Below, one piece after another: positions 10,972 through 23,282 of a stretch of 64,000 nt of DNA. Numbering within the stretch: position 1 is the first letter of the stretch; every line of letters begins with the position of its first letter. The DNA is taken from contig BDDD01002373.1 of assembly GCA_001972305.1 (NCBI GenBank), positions 62,001 to 126,000 of the forward strand. The letters run 5' to 3'. The stretch is from Cephalotus follicularis. Taxonomy: Eukaryota > Streptophyta > Magnoliopsida > Oxalidales > Cephalotaceae. The notes beneath the pieces were generated by a model. The model had not been told where the DNA came from and did no database searches. It was given only the letters and a program-made list of their open reading frames with translations. Made by a program: the position numbers and the translations under genes.

Positions 10972-12246
10972 TGTAGGTCCAATAGGGCAACCCAAGATGG
11001 GGGTGAATTGGGTTCTTAGGCAAAATTATACTTTTTCAATTTATGCCAACAATATAAAACTTACAGCAAAAATTCAATATAAAATAACTAAGCAAAGATA
11101 TAAGTAAAGAGAGAGAGTAAGAAATTCCAAACATAGTTTTAGAGTGGTTCGACCAAACTCTTGCCTACGTCCACTTTTCTCTAGGTCCTCATTGATTTTC
11201 CACAAGACTTTTTCTAGTACACTTGATTTGGGTTCCGGGTGCAAAACAAACACCTTACAAATTCAGTGGTTGACCTCAATCACTAGTAAGTAATTTTGCC
11301 TTGAATTCTTACTCTCTCACTCTAGGGTATGACTAACCCTTTTCAATATTCCTTACTGAATTGAGAAAGGGTTTATTATTATAAAGGATAACCTCTACAA
11401 GGTTTGATTTTGCAAATTGTAATTCATTGAATATAGCTCTATAAAGATTTCAAATAAAAGCAAAGCTTTTTTAGTATGAAGGATTGAAATCTTGTGTATA
11501 TGGGAGTTTTGCTTTTTGCTCTTTCCAAAAGTCTTCTTCAGCTTCAAATGGGTCTTCTATTTATACTTGAAGCCTCAATTTCACCATTGCAAGAAATTGT
11601 AGGCATGATTTGCTTTTTGGAGCGTGCTCAAAACTAGCCGTTATGCGTGTCATATGGGTTTGGACGTCAACGATTATGACTGGCATTGACGATTATGTCC
11701 TTGGTATTGACACCTTTCTTGTTGCGCGTTAATGACTATAGCTTTTGATTGAGTTGAGCAGTTTTTGGCATTGACGACTAAGCATGGTGTTGACGCAAAT
11801 GTCCTCGGTGTTGACACATTTCTTGTTACGCGTTGACAATTATAGCTTCTATTTGAATTGAGAAACTTTTGACATTGACGACTACGAATAGCGTTGACAC
11901 AAATGTCATTGGTGTTGACACATTTCTTGTTTCGCCTTAACAATTATAGCTTCTGTTTGAATTGAGAAACTTTTGGCGTTGACGACTTAAAGATGGCGTT
12001 GACGCATATATATTCAATTTCCAGCACGTTAACGTAAATGATCATGGCATTGACGAAAATCATCTTGAAGCCCAGAAGTCATGCCCAAGCCCAGTGCGTT
12101 AACGCCAATAGTCCTAATATGCATTATTTGGTCTATTTTAACTGCAACTTGACTTGTTTGATTTATTTAATCAATCCTTCACATCAATAAACAAGTTAGG
12201 TGCATTGTTATCATCAAAACCATAATTGTAAACACAAGTGTCAACA
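10972..12246 (-). mobile_element. Copia LTR (LTR B), 5' LTR in minus orientation
   Basis: On the minus strand it starts TGTTGACACTTGTG at 12246 and ends at 10972 in TACA. Its layout parallels LTR A: a start containing 'tgatgataacaatgc', a repeat-filled U3, then an R/U5 with 'agagtggttcg' and 'cttgcctacgtccac' (11140-11175, compare 168-208 in LTR A). The two are related copia LTRs of about 1.3-1.45 kb. A primer-site stub follows at 10963-10970. Confidence 0.75.
11700..12010 (-). repeat. 104-bp tandem repeat in U3 of LTR B
   Basis: The phrase TTGACACMTTTCTTGTT recurs with its first CAC at 11711, 11815 and 11919, an exact 104-base spacing, giving nearly three copies. Each unit carries several GTTGACGC or GTCAACG motifs, which are variants of the GTCGAC motif of other LTRs with an A/T centre. 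A minus reading frame at 11674-11943 is only a translation of this repeat. Confidence 0.85.
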
Positions 12247-13817
12247 CCACGAATGACGGGGATACACTGCACGTAAACCGATGACAAGATAAAGTATCGG
12301 TTAACTAGATATCGACTGATAGCCGTGGTTATAAGTTCCACGAATCCGGGGAATGATTAGGATCATACCGATGCTATTTTAATAGTCCGGAACTATTAAG
12401 ATGGACGTACCATAATCATGGGATGTTCTGGGAAATTTATCGTCGTATCGGATTCCAACCGGGCTTTCCCGTCCCAACTGATTTTGGAACAGGTTAACAT
12501 GTGGGGGACACGTGTCATTTAGTGAGATGTTAGCATCTGGGAGATGTTGCTTTACAAGAGAATATTTTATTTACTGGACACATGCCACCTATATGAAGGT
12601 GAGTTGAAGCATCACCATAATAAAATATTCCAGTCAAAGGGTTGAGTGTTGTACTAGTAAGCACATTGTGTGTTTATTGAGAGAGAGCACATTTGGGGCG
12701 GCAAGGGTTTTCAAAAACCCTAGCCATTGTGGGCCGAACCCTAGCCATTCAAATGGTAAGGTGCAGTCTCCACATAGTCCAAGTGATAGCCCATTTTTTA
12801 ATTCAGTTAGGTCAAACTGTGGAGTAACCTACATTCCACATATGACAAATGGCATGGGCTTCACAAGACAAATGGATGGCTTCCCATGTCTTGCTCAAAG
12901 GTGCTGGGTTTGTTGTCAAGAGAAAGGAGAGATAAGAGACAAATGTCTCATGACTCATCTCACCATTAGAGAATAAGAGACACATGTCTCATGAGTCATC
13001 ACACACATCTTCAAGAATTGTCTAGCATACTTATTCTCTCCTAAGTTTCACCTGTGCGCAAGCTCTCTCTGAATCTTCTCTTCTACCCGTCTCTCACAAG
13101 TCACCATTAGAGGACTAAAAATAGCTTCAAGCTCTGAGAAGGAAGACACCATCTCAACCTCCTCTCACCATCCATAATCATAATAGGCAGAGATAGCTTA
13201 CACAATGTATTCTATCTTTACTTATTGTAATTATTAGTTTAGGTTTACAAACACTGTAAGCCTCCATCATTCAAAGCTTTTGTAGCCATGGGTCTTGAAT
13301 CATTATTGGAGGAATTTTAAGCTAGGATTTAAAGTGTTGAGGGAGCACATCAAGGAAGGAGTAGAAGACTTGGGTAATGGCTTCTATACCTCCTTCTTTC
13401 TTTCTCTCTTTTGATTGTTATTGCTTCGGGTTCAAGCTAGGGTTTCTAACCCTAGCCGAACCCTTGAGGTTCCATGAGGGAACCATTGTAAACCCTAAGG
13501 GTTTGAGCTTGATGAGGTCACAGGTTTATGGTACTAAACTAGGGTTTTGGTGTGCAAACCCTAGTCTAATTTGTGTGTGGGCTGAAGCTAGGGTTAAGGA
13601 AACCCTAGCTCAACCTGTGCCCTTTTGTGTGCTTGGATGAATAAATGGTTCAGTTGATTGTTCAATTAGTGATCCTTGGCCTTAATTGGGACAATTATGG
13701 ACATAGCTTTTAGGGTGTTCCTATGGTTTGGAAACAATTGGACTAAAATTTTAAAATCGATACCCTAAAGTCCCTATGACCCTAATTGGACCAATCCGTT
13801 TTTTAGCCTTATAAAAG
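12247..13817 (+). mobile_element. 5' LTR region of copia element F
   Basis: Sequence upstream of a plus-strand primer binding site (13818) and therefore the 5' LTR of element F, whose gag lies at 41045 after element D. The exact LTR start is hidden by the junction with LTR B at 12246. The right part has many telomere-like AAACCCTA motifs (see findings). No open gene is supported; the frames at 12668-12976 and 13377-13640 have no recognisable motif. Confidence 0.55.
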
Positions 13818-13830
13818 TGGTATCAGAGCC
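13818..13830 (+). other. Primer binding site of element F
   Basis: TGGTATCAGAGCC, complementary to the 3' end of initiator Met-tRNA, in plus orientation. It fixes the orientation of element F and the end of its 5' LTR. The LTR end is not a clean CA, so a short spacer or decay is likely. Confidence 0.8.
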
Positions 13831-15422
13831 ATCTAATTAACACCAATTGGACCTCAATTTGATATTTGGTGGCTTGCTTGATTGTGCTTGTGTTTGGCCG
13901 AGACATTGTAGCTCAAAACCCTAAGTGAAATTGATTGTTGGAATTAATTGGATTGTTAGAAATTCAATTGATTAAACCAATTAGGTGAACTAGTGTAATT
14001 GACTGATTAATTGGATTGTTTGTTGATCCAAAGATTTGTACACTGGGTGTTTAAGGTGCAAGGGGCATTCAAACATTCCTATGTATAATTTAGGATCACA
14101 AATGAGCCTTAAAAAGTGAATAAACATGTGTTTTAAAGTGTCGGGAATTTCTGCAGAAAAACTGGTTATGTGCATAAATTTCTATGCAGATTCTCTACAC
14201 TGTTTAGTGCAGATTTTCTGGCAATTAGTTAAGAAAAAAATTGGACTTGTTAGTGGCAGCTTGAGTGCAGGAGTTTACTGCAAAGTTTCTGCTAAGATTC
14301 TGGCAGTTTCTGCACTCTTACTGACAGTTTCCAGCACAATTCCTGCAAGTTACTAGCAAGTTTCCTACAAGCTTCCAATAAGCTTTTCAATGTAGTTTTG
14401 GCGCAGTTTTCGCGTAGTTATTGGCATGAATACTGTATGGATTGGACAGGCACATACCAAGATGTTTAGGCATAAATTTAATACACTTATGCACTTAGTT
14501 CACTTATATAATGCAATTTATTCTAAGAGAGAAAAATAATATTAGTGGGAACTAATATATATTGCATTATTTTTCACTTAATTAATTTCAGTGGTGGGAC
14601 TATAAAATTAATATAGTTGGGAACTATAATTAGGGTTCATAGATTTTAATTTATCAATTGGAGTTGCATTTTATTTTGGCCATTAATTAAAGCACAAGCC
14701 ATTAAATATTAAATATTTATGTGTTTATTTAATTTAATATATGGGATGTATTATTTTGAATTTATTGTGCAAGGTGGTAGGCTTGGGACTAGACCTAGAT
14801 TTTTTATTTCTGTTGTGGATGTTATTTGATTGCTTTATTGTCATGGTATTTATTTGGTTTGTAATAAGGCCACCTACCCGCGCCATTAATTTCTTATCCT
14901 TTTAATTCTTAAGGTTAGAATTCTATTATCCCTCAAAATTATATTTTTTTTTCTTTTAAATACTAAGGATGTAAATTTAAGGAGTATAATGGAGCTTGAA
15001 GAGGAGGATAAAAAAGATTGCAAGACCAAGTGAAGGCCATGTATGCGTGGTGAAATGTTGTAATCAAGTAGTTATTAAATAAGTTAACCTAGGAGACCAA
15101 GTGATCATGTTTGGCTCACGTGATCACTAATAGTTTATGTCCCAAGGCATTCCATTTTTAGGTTGCATGAGATGGATGATTTTTATTCTCCAAACACGTC
15201 CAAGCATGCTTAGCCTTTTCAAATGGGATTTGGAAGATAAAATCTATATTAATAACGGGTTGGTAATTTAAAAATTGAATGAGACCTAAAATTCCTCCAA
15301 GCACAGTAATAAGGCCATAAGCGGTGGGGCATAAGGGTGTCCCATCGTTGGCCTTCCACGATTCTTGCTTAATGGTATGGACATATTGGGGATAGCACAG
15401 TCTCCGTTGAGGTCCTCCATAT
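13831..15422 (+). other. Untranslated leader of element F, left part
   Basis: Non-coding stretch between the F primer site and the point where element D inserted (target CATAT, 15418-15422). It continues at 40627-41044, giving a leader of about 2 kb, similar to the 1.8 kb leader of D. It contains a degenerate repeat of 'gcaagtttctgca' type (14140-14400). A minus-strand open frame covers 15158-15420 but has no recognisable domain and runs on into the LTR of D. Confidence 0.55.
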
Positions 15423-16849
15423 TGATGGAAACGGATAAACCGAATCCGGAGCCATAAATGGACTATGGTGAGAAGGGTGTAGAACAAAACAAAACGTACA
15501 AAACATGGCAGCGGAAGAACACCCAAAAAAAAAAACATAACCAGTCCATAATGGCACGTCCACAGACCACGTGGATCACCACAACATCAACAGAATTGAA
15601 TTAGTGTCACCATAGCATACAATGGTGATACACAAGCATGGCATGAAGAGAAGGACCAAGAGGTATACCAGTGGGTGAAGGCTCCTTCTTTCTCTACCGC
15701 TACATGCTTGGGAAGACACCAAACACGTTGCTCCCAAAATCCCTGGTACAGAAGCTACTCCAACCAGCAAGGACCAAGAAGAAATTGTAAAAACTCTCTC
15801 TCTCTCTCACTAAGCTTAGAAAAGGTAAATTGATATTGACCAATGAAGTCAATAATCAATCCACCCTGGATAAGCCCTTGCTTAGTGTATCACAGATGAA
15901 AGGAACACACTCTGCAGAGAGAAAAACGAAGTCACTTGCCCAGCAAAAAACTAAAACTTCACCCTCTCACTTTCTGCAGAAAAAGCTTATTACTAGCCCT
16001 CTACTTCTCTCTCCCACTCTCCCATTCACTTAAGATCATGGTCCTTACTCCTCGGGAGTCTGTGACCATGATCTCCACGTTTCCATAACATGCAAGAATG
16101 GGAGATGGTTGCTAGAGATGAGAGAGAAAACGTGCCCACGAAGTGAGCTCGTCCACAGGTTGCACGTTCTGCTCAAAGACGTCGACGCATTCCAAAGGAC
16201 ATCGACGCTTATACAATGTGGTACCAAGAACATCGGCTCTTTCTAAAAGACATCGACGCCTATAAAAACGTTAAGCATCGACGTCTTTCTAAAAGACGTC
16301 GACGCTTTGTCTGGCCAGTGAAGTAATAAGAGTCTAACTCCTTTAGTGATCTCATGTACCCTTCGAATATTGGTTAAGTAAGATCAAACATATGTGTTTC
16401 CACAAAATGCAAAATCCACATAACCGATATTTGGCACCAAGACTTAATATGTCCAACATATCAAAGAACTAATCATTGTAAGGCAGGGACGCTTTAAAAT
16501 CTTGGTTAAAACAAGCGGTGTTCATAAATTATCGAAATACCCCTAGGGTCCGGTTTAGCCATTCTAAATGGTCCTTGACCAATTTAAATGCTACCGGAAT
16601 AATATCTAATATTATCCAGATGGAAAATTAATCTAATTAATTTTTCCACACCTTCCAACCTTATGTCAGGGCATCACAAGTGTAAGCAGGTAAATAATAA
16701 GCTACTTCAATTAAGTGATAAAACACAAGTGATATAGCCATAACAAAAATTAGCACGAATCATATATATAAGGAATAAGATTGTTTCATTCAAGATAAGA
16801 TATAATGTGACAACCCATCTAATGGCTTGTCGGGTCACTATATCTAACA
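15423..16849 (-). repeat. 3' LTR of element D
   Basis: In plus text it runs from TGATGGAAACGG to ATATCTAACA (1427 bp) and aligns with the 5' LTR pieces 22731-23282, 31486-32100 and 40425-40621 with few differences. Compared with the 5' LTR it lacks about 0.7 kb between 'ttttccacacc' and 'ttccaacctt' (near 16655), so this copy has an internal deletion. A CT-rich (TC)n stretch lies at 15796-15810. U3 carries GTCGAC motifs. Confidence 0.9.
16162..16310. repeat. GTCGAC palindrome array in D 3' LTR
   Basis: Six or so copies of variants of AAAGACGTCGACGTCTTT between the TATA-proximal region and the LTR start. The matching part of the 5' LTR is at 31690-31755, where fewer copies remain. Confidence 0.8.
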
Positions 16850-16860
16850 ATCTCCCACTT
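16850..16860 (-). other. Polypurine tract of element D
   Basis: On the minus strand AAGTGGGAGAT directly precedes the 3' LTR start TGTTAGATATAG. This is the plus-strand DNA priming site of copia elements. Confidence 0.85.
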
Positions 16861-18871
16861 GACCCTCAAGCCATGAACTCCTATAGCGTAGACCCATCAT
16901 CCCACGATGATGCTCCAGAGCCTTGGTGCCTATTGCCTTGGTCAGTGGATTTGCTGTGTTCTCCTCTGAGGAGTCCCTCTTTAGCTGTATATCTCCGCTA
17001 CCAATAATCTCCCGGATTAAATGATAGCGTCGCTCAATGTGTTTGGATCGCTGGTGAGACCACGGTTCCTTGGCTTGTGCTACATCCCCATTATTATCAC
17101 AGTATATTACAAATGGACTATTAATAGATGGAACAACTCCTAGTTCAGTAATGAACTTGCGCATCCATACACCCTCCTTGGCAGCATCTGAGGCTACTAT
17201 GTACTCGGCTTCTGTGGTAGAATCTGCAATAGTTCCTTGCTTTGAACTGCGCAAGCTCACAACTCCACCATTAATTACAAAAACGTACCCAGAGACAGAT
17301 TTGTGATCATCCGGATCACTATCAAAACTGGAGTCTGTAAAACCCTCCAGTTTTAGCTCACTATCTTTTCCATAGATCAAGAACATATCCTGAGTCCTCC
17401 TAAGGTACTTCAGGATTCCCTTGACCACTTCCCAGTGCTTCTCACTGGAATCAGACTGAAAACGACTTGCCATACCCAGGGCAAGTGCGACATCAGGCCT
17501 AGTACATAACATGGCATACATGATCGACCCTACTGCCGAAGCATAAGGTATCTGACTCATGCGTGCTCTCTCTTCAGATGTCTGAGGAGACATCTTTCCA
17601 GAAAGATGAATTCCTTAGCCTATTGGCAATAGGCCTCTTTTGGAATTCTCCATGCTAAACCTCTTCAGTACCTTGCTGATGTACTGGCTTTGGGAAAGCC
17701 AAAGCAACCTATTGGATCTATCCTTGAAGATCCTAATACCCAGTATATAGGAGGCTTCTCCCAAATCTTTCATGGAAAAATTCTTAGTTAGCCATATTTT
17801 TGCAGACTGCAACATCCCTACATCATTACCAATGAGTAGGATGTCATCTACATATAGCACTAAGAAAGTGATACTAGGCCCCTCTTGCTTTCGATAAACA
17901 CAGGGCTCATCTACATTTTTAACGAAGTCAGAAGCTTTGACTGCTTCATCAAAATGTAGATTCCAGCTACGAGATGCTTGCTTTAGTCCATAGATGGACC
18001 GATCGAGCTTGCATACCATGTGCGGGTGCTCGGAAGTTGTAAACCCCTCAGGATGGCGCATATAAATATCCTTTTCAAGACGCCCATTTAAGAATGCCGT
18101 CTTGACATCCATTTGCCATATCCCATAATCATAATGAGCGACAATAGCAAGCAAAATCCTAATGGATTTAAGCATGGCGACAGGTGAGAAAGTCTCAGTA
18201 TAGTCGACTCCATGTCGTTGCCTATACCCTTTCGCCACTAATCGAGCTTTATAAGTCTCGATTTTTCCATCTGCATCCATCTTCTTTTTGAAGATACATT
18301 TGCAGCCAGTAGGCACTATGCCTTCGGGTGCTTCAACGAAATTCCATACTTGGTTGGAGTACATGGAATCCATTTCGGATCTCATGGCTTCTAGCCATGC
18401 TTCAGATTCAGTGCCTTGCACTGCCTCTAAATAGCTGGAAGGCTCATCATCTTCAATGACGTTTATCTCATCAGTACCATCAATGAGGAAACCATACCTC
18501 TCAGGTGCTAATGGGATTCTGCCTGATCTCCTCAAAGGAGCTCTGCCTAATTGAGAAGTATTCTCAGTCTGAGATCCAATCTCGGCTGTGTCTATTGAAG
18601 GTCTAACCTCCAACCCCTCCATTTCCTGTGTGGTTTCTACCTGTGGCACCTCCTTGAGTTCCACCTTACTCCCACTGTTTCCTTCAAGAAGGTATTCCTT
18701 CTCTAGGAACACAGCATTTCGTGAAACAAATATCTTTTGTTCGCTAGGATGATAGAAGTAGTATCCTTTTGTTTCTTTAGGATACCCCACAAACCTGCAA
18801 CGGTCCGACCGCGCTTCCAGCTTATCTGCTTCAAGCCTCTTGACATAAGTAGAACAACCCCAAACCTTCAA
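16861..18871 (-). pseudogene. pol: Copia reverse transcriptase-RNase H of element D (broken)
   Basis: Integrase C-terminal part (KVWGCSTYVKRLEADKLEARS) is followed by a Glu/Pro/Ser linker. The RT begins with NQVWNFVEAPEGIVPTGCKC and holds [31 protein letters not shown] and the catalytic LYVDDILLIGND (about 17840-17870). RNase H/connection contains SVSGYVFVINGGVVSLRSSK, TTEAEYIVASDAAKEGVW and the end signature NPLTKAI. The two long pieces, 18871-17615 and 17593-16844, share a frame and are divided by one stop at 17615. The upstream link to integrase is lost through a frameshift near 19070 and further damage at 18872-19016. Confidence 0.9.
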
Positions 18872-19016
18872 ATGGCTCAGGCTGGGTTTCCTCCCTGACG
18901 AGTAGAAGTCACAGATTTTGAAGGAATCTGATTCAAGATATAAGCAGCTGTATATAGGGCATAACCCCAGAGATAGGTAGGAAGGTCAGTAAAAGACATC
19001 ATCGATCAAACCATGT

Positions 19017-20903
19017 CTAACAAAGTCCGACTCCTCCTTTCGGATACATCATTATGCTGTGGTGTTCCAGGAGGAGTCCACTGAGATAAGTTCCGTTATC
19101 TCTAAGATAACCTAGGAATTCAGCTGACAGGTATTCTCCACCTCGGTCCGACCGAAGTATTTTAATGGATTTACCTGTTTGTTTTTCTACTTCAAGTCTG
19201 AACTCCTTAAATTTCTCAAAGTATTCTGACTTGTGTTTCATCAGATACACATAACCATACCTAGATAAATCGTCGGTAAAGGTTATGAAGTAGATATAAC
19301 CACCTCGCGCACTGACTGACATAGGACCACATACGTCAGTATGGACTAAGCCCAGTAAGTCCATAACCCTTTCTCCTTGACCAAAGAAGGGTGATTTGGT
19401 CATCTTTCCCAATAAACAGGATTCACAAGTTGGATAGGACTCGAAGTCCTGGATATCAAGAAGATCATCCTTAACCAACTGTGATAGTCTAGCATCACTA
19501 ACATGACCAAGTTTACAATGCCAAGTATAGGTTTTATTTAACTCGGTTTCTCTTTGTCTTTTCTTATTATTACTTTGCTCAATGGACAAGATATTTGATT
19601 GTGAAGTATTTAAGACATATAATCCATTGTCGATAACACCATTACCAACATAAACATTGTTTGAATATATAAGACATCCAATGTCTTGGAACCTAAGCTC
19701 CAAGCCCAAACTACATAAGTGAGAAACACTCACAATGTTCCGAACAATATTCATAACATAATAACAAGGATCCAATGTCAAAATAAAATTATTACACAAA
19801 CTAATATCATAAACACCAACAGCTTGAGCAATGATCCTAGATCCATCGCCAAGGCTCAAGTCTAGGTCTCCAGCTCCAAGCTTTCTAACTTTTCTTAGTC
19901 CCTGCAATGAATTGCAAATGTTAGTTCCACATCCAGTATCTAATACCCATGAAGAACTACTATTCAAAGCTAGATTAAGTTCAATCATGAACATACCTGA
20001 TGTACTCGGACCATGCGGGTTATCAGCAGAGACAGCAGCAATAGCAACACGACAATCCTTTTTCCAGTGTCCGGTCTTACCACACTGGAAACTAGCACCT
20101 TCAACAGCTAACTTCTTCATCCGATCTTTGGAAAAATTCCCACTAGCTCCAAGCTTCCCCTTATTCTTCTTTTGCTTCTTCTTACCCTTGCCTTTTGTAT
20201 TGACAGGCATGAGCACGCCCTTCCCTTTACAGGAAGACGAGCCACTGCCCTTTCCTTGGCCAGACCTAGAAGAAGGAAGAAGTAGGGAGTGGGTCTTTGA
20301 CTTCCCAGAGTCAAAATCAGCCTCAGCCGTCCTCAACATAGCAACCAGCTCAGATAGAGTTACCCCTATCTTGTTCATGTGAAAGTTCACCAAAAACTAT
20401 GAGAACGACTTAGGAAGGGACGTCAAGAAAAGATCTACATATAGATCATGGTCCATGACAAACTCTAATTGAGCCAATTGCTCAATCATGTCTATCATCT
20501 TCAATCCATGCTCATGGACTGAAGCTCCCTCTTGCATTTGAGCCTTAAAGTGTTTGCGAGATAGATTAAATCTTTGAGTCCTAGACTCAGCTCCATACAT
20601 CTCCTGAAGATGGAGTAGTATAGTAGATAAGGTCTCAATCTTTTCATTCTGACGCTGAAGCTCAGGTGTCATCCCGAGAAGGGCAAGACATCTGGCCTAC
20701 TCATCATCCTCTAGCCACTTGGCTAGTCGCTCACTCTCTTCGAGCGTCGGATCTTCACCCAGTGAAGGAGGCCCCCCAGTCATCACATAGGCCATTTTAT
20801 TGGCTGTAAGGACGGTCTTGTGGTTGCGGTGCCAATCGTTGAAGTTGGGCCCCTTAAGTTTGTTTGTCTCAAGTATACGGGACATTGCATGTGATAAAGC
20901 CAT
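19017..20903 (-). pseudogene. gag-pol: Copia gag-protease-integrase of element D (broken)
   Basis: One frame covers 20903-19017 with in-frame stops at about 20697 and 20397. Gag begins MALSHAMSRILETNKLKGPN (20903) and includes the UBN2-like core. The knuckle reads SFQCGKTGHWKKDC, so the first Cys of CCHC is replaced by Ser. The protease active site is VLDTGCGTNIC. The integrase zinc domain is WHCKLGHVS ... CESCLLGK, and catalytic residues are in HTDVCGPM, TFTDDLSRYGYV and LRSDRGGEYLS. The frame fails after LRDNGTYL through a shift near 19080. The large LTRs and leader suggest a Tork/Angela-like lineage, but I cannot assign it firmly. Confidence 0.9.
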
Positions 20904-22717
20904 TCTAGCAATCTAGATAAGGAAATATAAGCATGAGTTAGCATTTATTCCAATTTTAATATGTGATAACCATAATACTTGGTCTTTAGTGCTTATGGTT
21001 CCTCCCACTATTCTAATCGTATCCCATACCCCTATATGGAACTCGAGAAATCTAACTTCCTAGTGGGGATTCGAATCCATCGCAATCATATTATAGCCTC
21101 AGCTAGGGCATCACAAACTATAATATATCCAATGGGTAGGCTATCTTGCCAATTTGTATCCAATACAAGATCCAATCATAGTATTCGGCCTTAGATTCAA
21201 TATGGCCTCAGCTAGGGCATGACAAACCATCAGAATCTTGATAAGTCAAGTACCCACAATTTTCATTGGAATGTACTAGTTTTAACACCCACACGTAGGT
21301 GTGTCCAAGTGCTAAAACATAGCCACCCTTTGCGGTGCCCAACACCGACATTGACATAATATTCCCAAGCCATCAGCCTCAGCTAGGGCATGACAAACCA
21401 ACAACCTAGGAACACTACTCAACGAAAATTGTGGAAGGTCACGGGGAACCACTCCATGGGTTCCTACGTTAAGACTTATTATTAAAGTGAGGGAATTTGC
21501 GGTCTCATGTTTTAATTACCGAGCCATTAATTAATTCATTGGTTGTATTAGCCAATTCAAATTAATTACGGCTTAGCATGCAAGATGTGTATCTTATGCA
21601 CCTTGGACATATTTCTAAAATATGTTAATGGATTGGCCAGGACATTATTAGTAGTGACTTGAGCCCAAAGTCACTACTAGGTCTTCCTAGATGTAACGAT
21701 TTAAATCTATTTGTTACAACAAATAACCATGCATACATGGCCTTCAAAAGTCTTATACTCCATTTCTCCTTTCCTCCATCTCTCCTTGTAAGGTCTTCTT
21801 TTACATAAAGAACTTTACATTTTTGAAAGAAAAAATACATTTAAAAATACAAGGAAAAATTACAAAAGAAAGGAAAAATAAATGGTGCACACAGGCACCT
21901 TATTACAAACCTTTAAAGTAATAAATAAATAAATAGATCCATCCACACAAGAAAAACCACAAACTAGGTCTATGTCCTTATAGGGCCATCCATTGTGCAT
22001 AAGACTTATATAATATCCAATATTATAAAAGACAAATAAAACAAATGCCATAAATAATAACCAATTATACAATTTAATTTAAGGATTGTTAACTGATCAA
22101 ACTCACACTAAATCAAGCAATGATTTTTGATTTTCTAAGTGCCAAAATGTATAAAATCCTATTTTATAAAATAACAGTTTTTTTTATAAAGACGTCGACG
22201 CACCCCAGAAGGCGTCGACGCATTTGATGAAAACTACTGAAAAAGGCGTCGATGCATAATACGAGCATCAATGCGTTTCTCAAGAACTGTTGGAAATAGG
22301 CGTCGACGTTTATCAATAACATCGACACTTTTCCTGGAAACGATGAACAAGGCATCGACGTCTATCAAGAACGTCGACGCGTTTCCTGGAAAGATGAACA
22401 AGACATCGACGTCTATCAAGAACGTCGATGTCTATAGCCCCTTGGACAGTTTCTGCATTTCAAAAAATGCAGAAAATAATGGTCTAGACTTTGGCATTCC
22501 AATCTGGCAATCCAAACTGCACTATGCATGTTCCAAACATAATTCTAAACACATTATATCAAATTCACTAGTTCAAAAACACAATGAAATCCAATTTCAA
22601 GCAATTTTCACAAATGGCACTTTGAAAATCTAGTTTGATCATAAAACACATCCATTAATTAAACCATTAGTCAGTACATCATCTAAGGCATAAATTCAAT
22701 CAAGGATGATGTGGGAC
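20904..22717 (-). other. Untranslated leader of element D
   Basis: Non-coding 1.8 kb between the primer site and gag. It carries three copies of a 23-nt phrase (minus strand GTTTGTSATGCCCTAGCTGAG) at 21096-21118, 21205-21227 and 21376-21398. A related phrase occurs twice in the leader of F. A GTCGAC palindrome array lies at 22185-22435. No gene is supported; open frames here are short and match nothing. Confidence 0.75.
22185..22435. repeat. GTCGAC palindrome array in leader of D
   Basis: About eleven copies of variants such as AAGACGTCGACGCA, GGCGTCGACG and ACATCGACGTCTAT, spaced 20-35 bases. Part is a direct duplication, with TTTCCTGGAAA followed by 'gatgaacaag' and an ATCGACGTCTATCAAGAACG unit appearing at 22332-22378 and 22383-22430. 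It lies 3' of the primer site, so it would be part of the genomic RNA rather than U3. Confidence 0.85.
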
Positions 22718-22729
22718 GCTCTGATACCA
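22718..22729 (-). other. Primer binding site of element D
   Basis: On the minus strand TGGTATCAGAGC, one base after the 5' LTR end (TTTCCATCA). Complementary to initiator Met-tRNA. Confidence 0.9.
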
Positions 22730-23282
22730 CTGATGGAAATGGATAAACCGAATCCAGAGCCATAAATGGACTATGGTGAGAAGGGTATAGAACAAAACAA
22801 AATGTACAAAACATGGCAGCGGAAGAACACCCAAAAAAAACCTTAACCAGTCCATAATGGCATGTCCACAGACCACATGGATCACCACAACATCAACAAA
22901 ATTGAATTAGTGTCACCGTAGCATACAATGGTGACACACAAGCATGGCATGAAGAGAAGGGCCAAGGGGTATACCAGTGGGTGAAGGCTCCTTCTTTCTC
23001 TGCCGCTACACGCTTGGGAAGACACCAAACACGTTGCTCCAAAAATCCCTGGTACAGAAGCTACTCCAACTAGCAAGGACCGAGAAGAAATTGTAAAAAC
23101 TGTCTCTCTCTCTCTCACTAAGCATAGAAAAGGTAAATTGATATTGACCAATGAAGTCAATAATCAATCAACCGTAGATAAGCCCTTGCTTGGTGTATCA
23201 CAAATGAAAGGAACACACTCTGCAGAGAGAAAAACGAAGTCACTTGCCCAGCAAAAAACTAAAACTTCACCCTCTCACTTTC

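Noticed and set aside
12668-13640. Host exons in the region with CCCTAG repeats
   Set aside because: Located just upstream of a primer binding site, hence LTR sequence; frames have no recognisable domain.
15158-15538. Minus-strand frame of 126 codons
   Set aside because: Runs across the junction of element D and the leader of F, so it cannot be an ancestral gene; no motif recognised.
19831-20382. Plus-strand frame of 183 codons
   Set aside because: Antisense shadow of the gag-protease region of element D.
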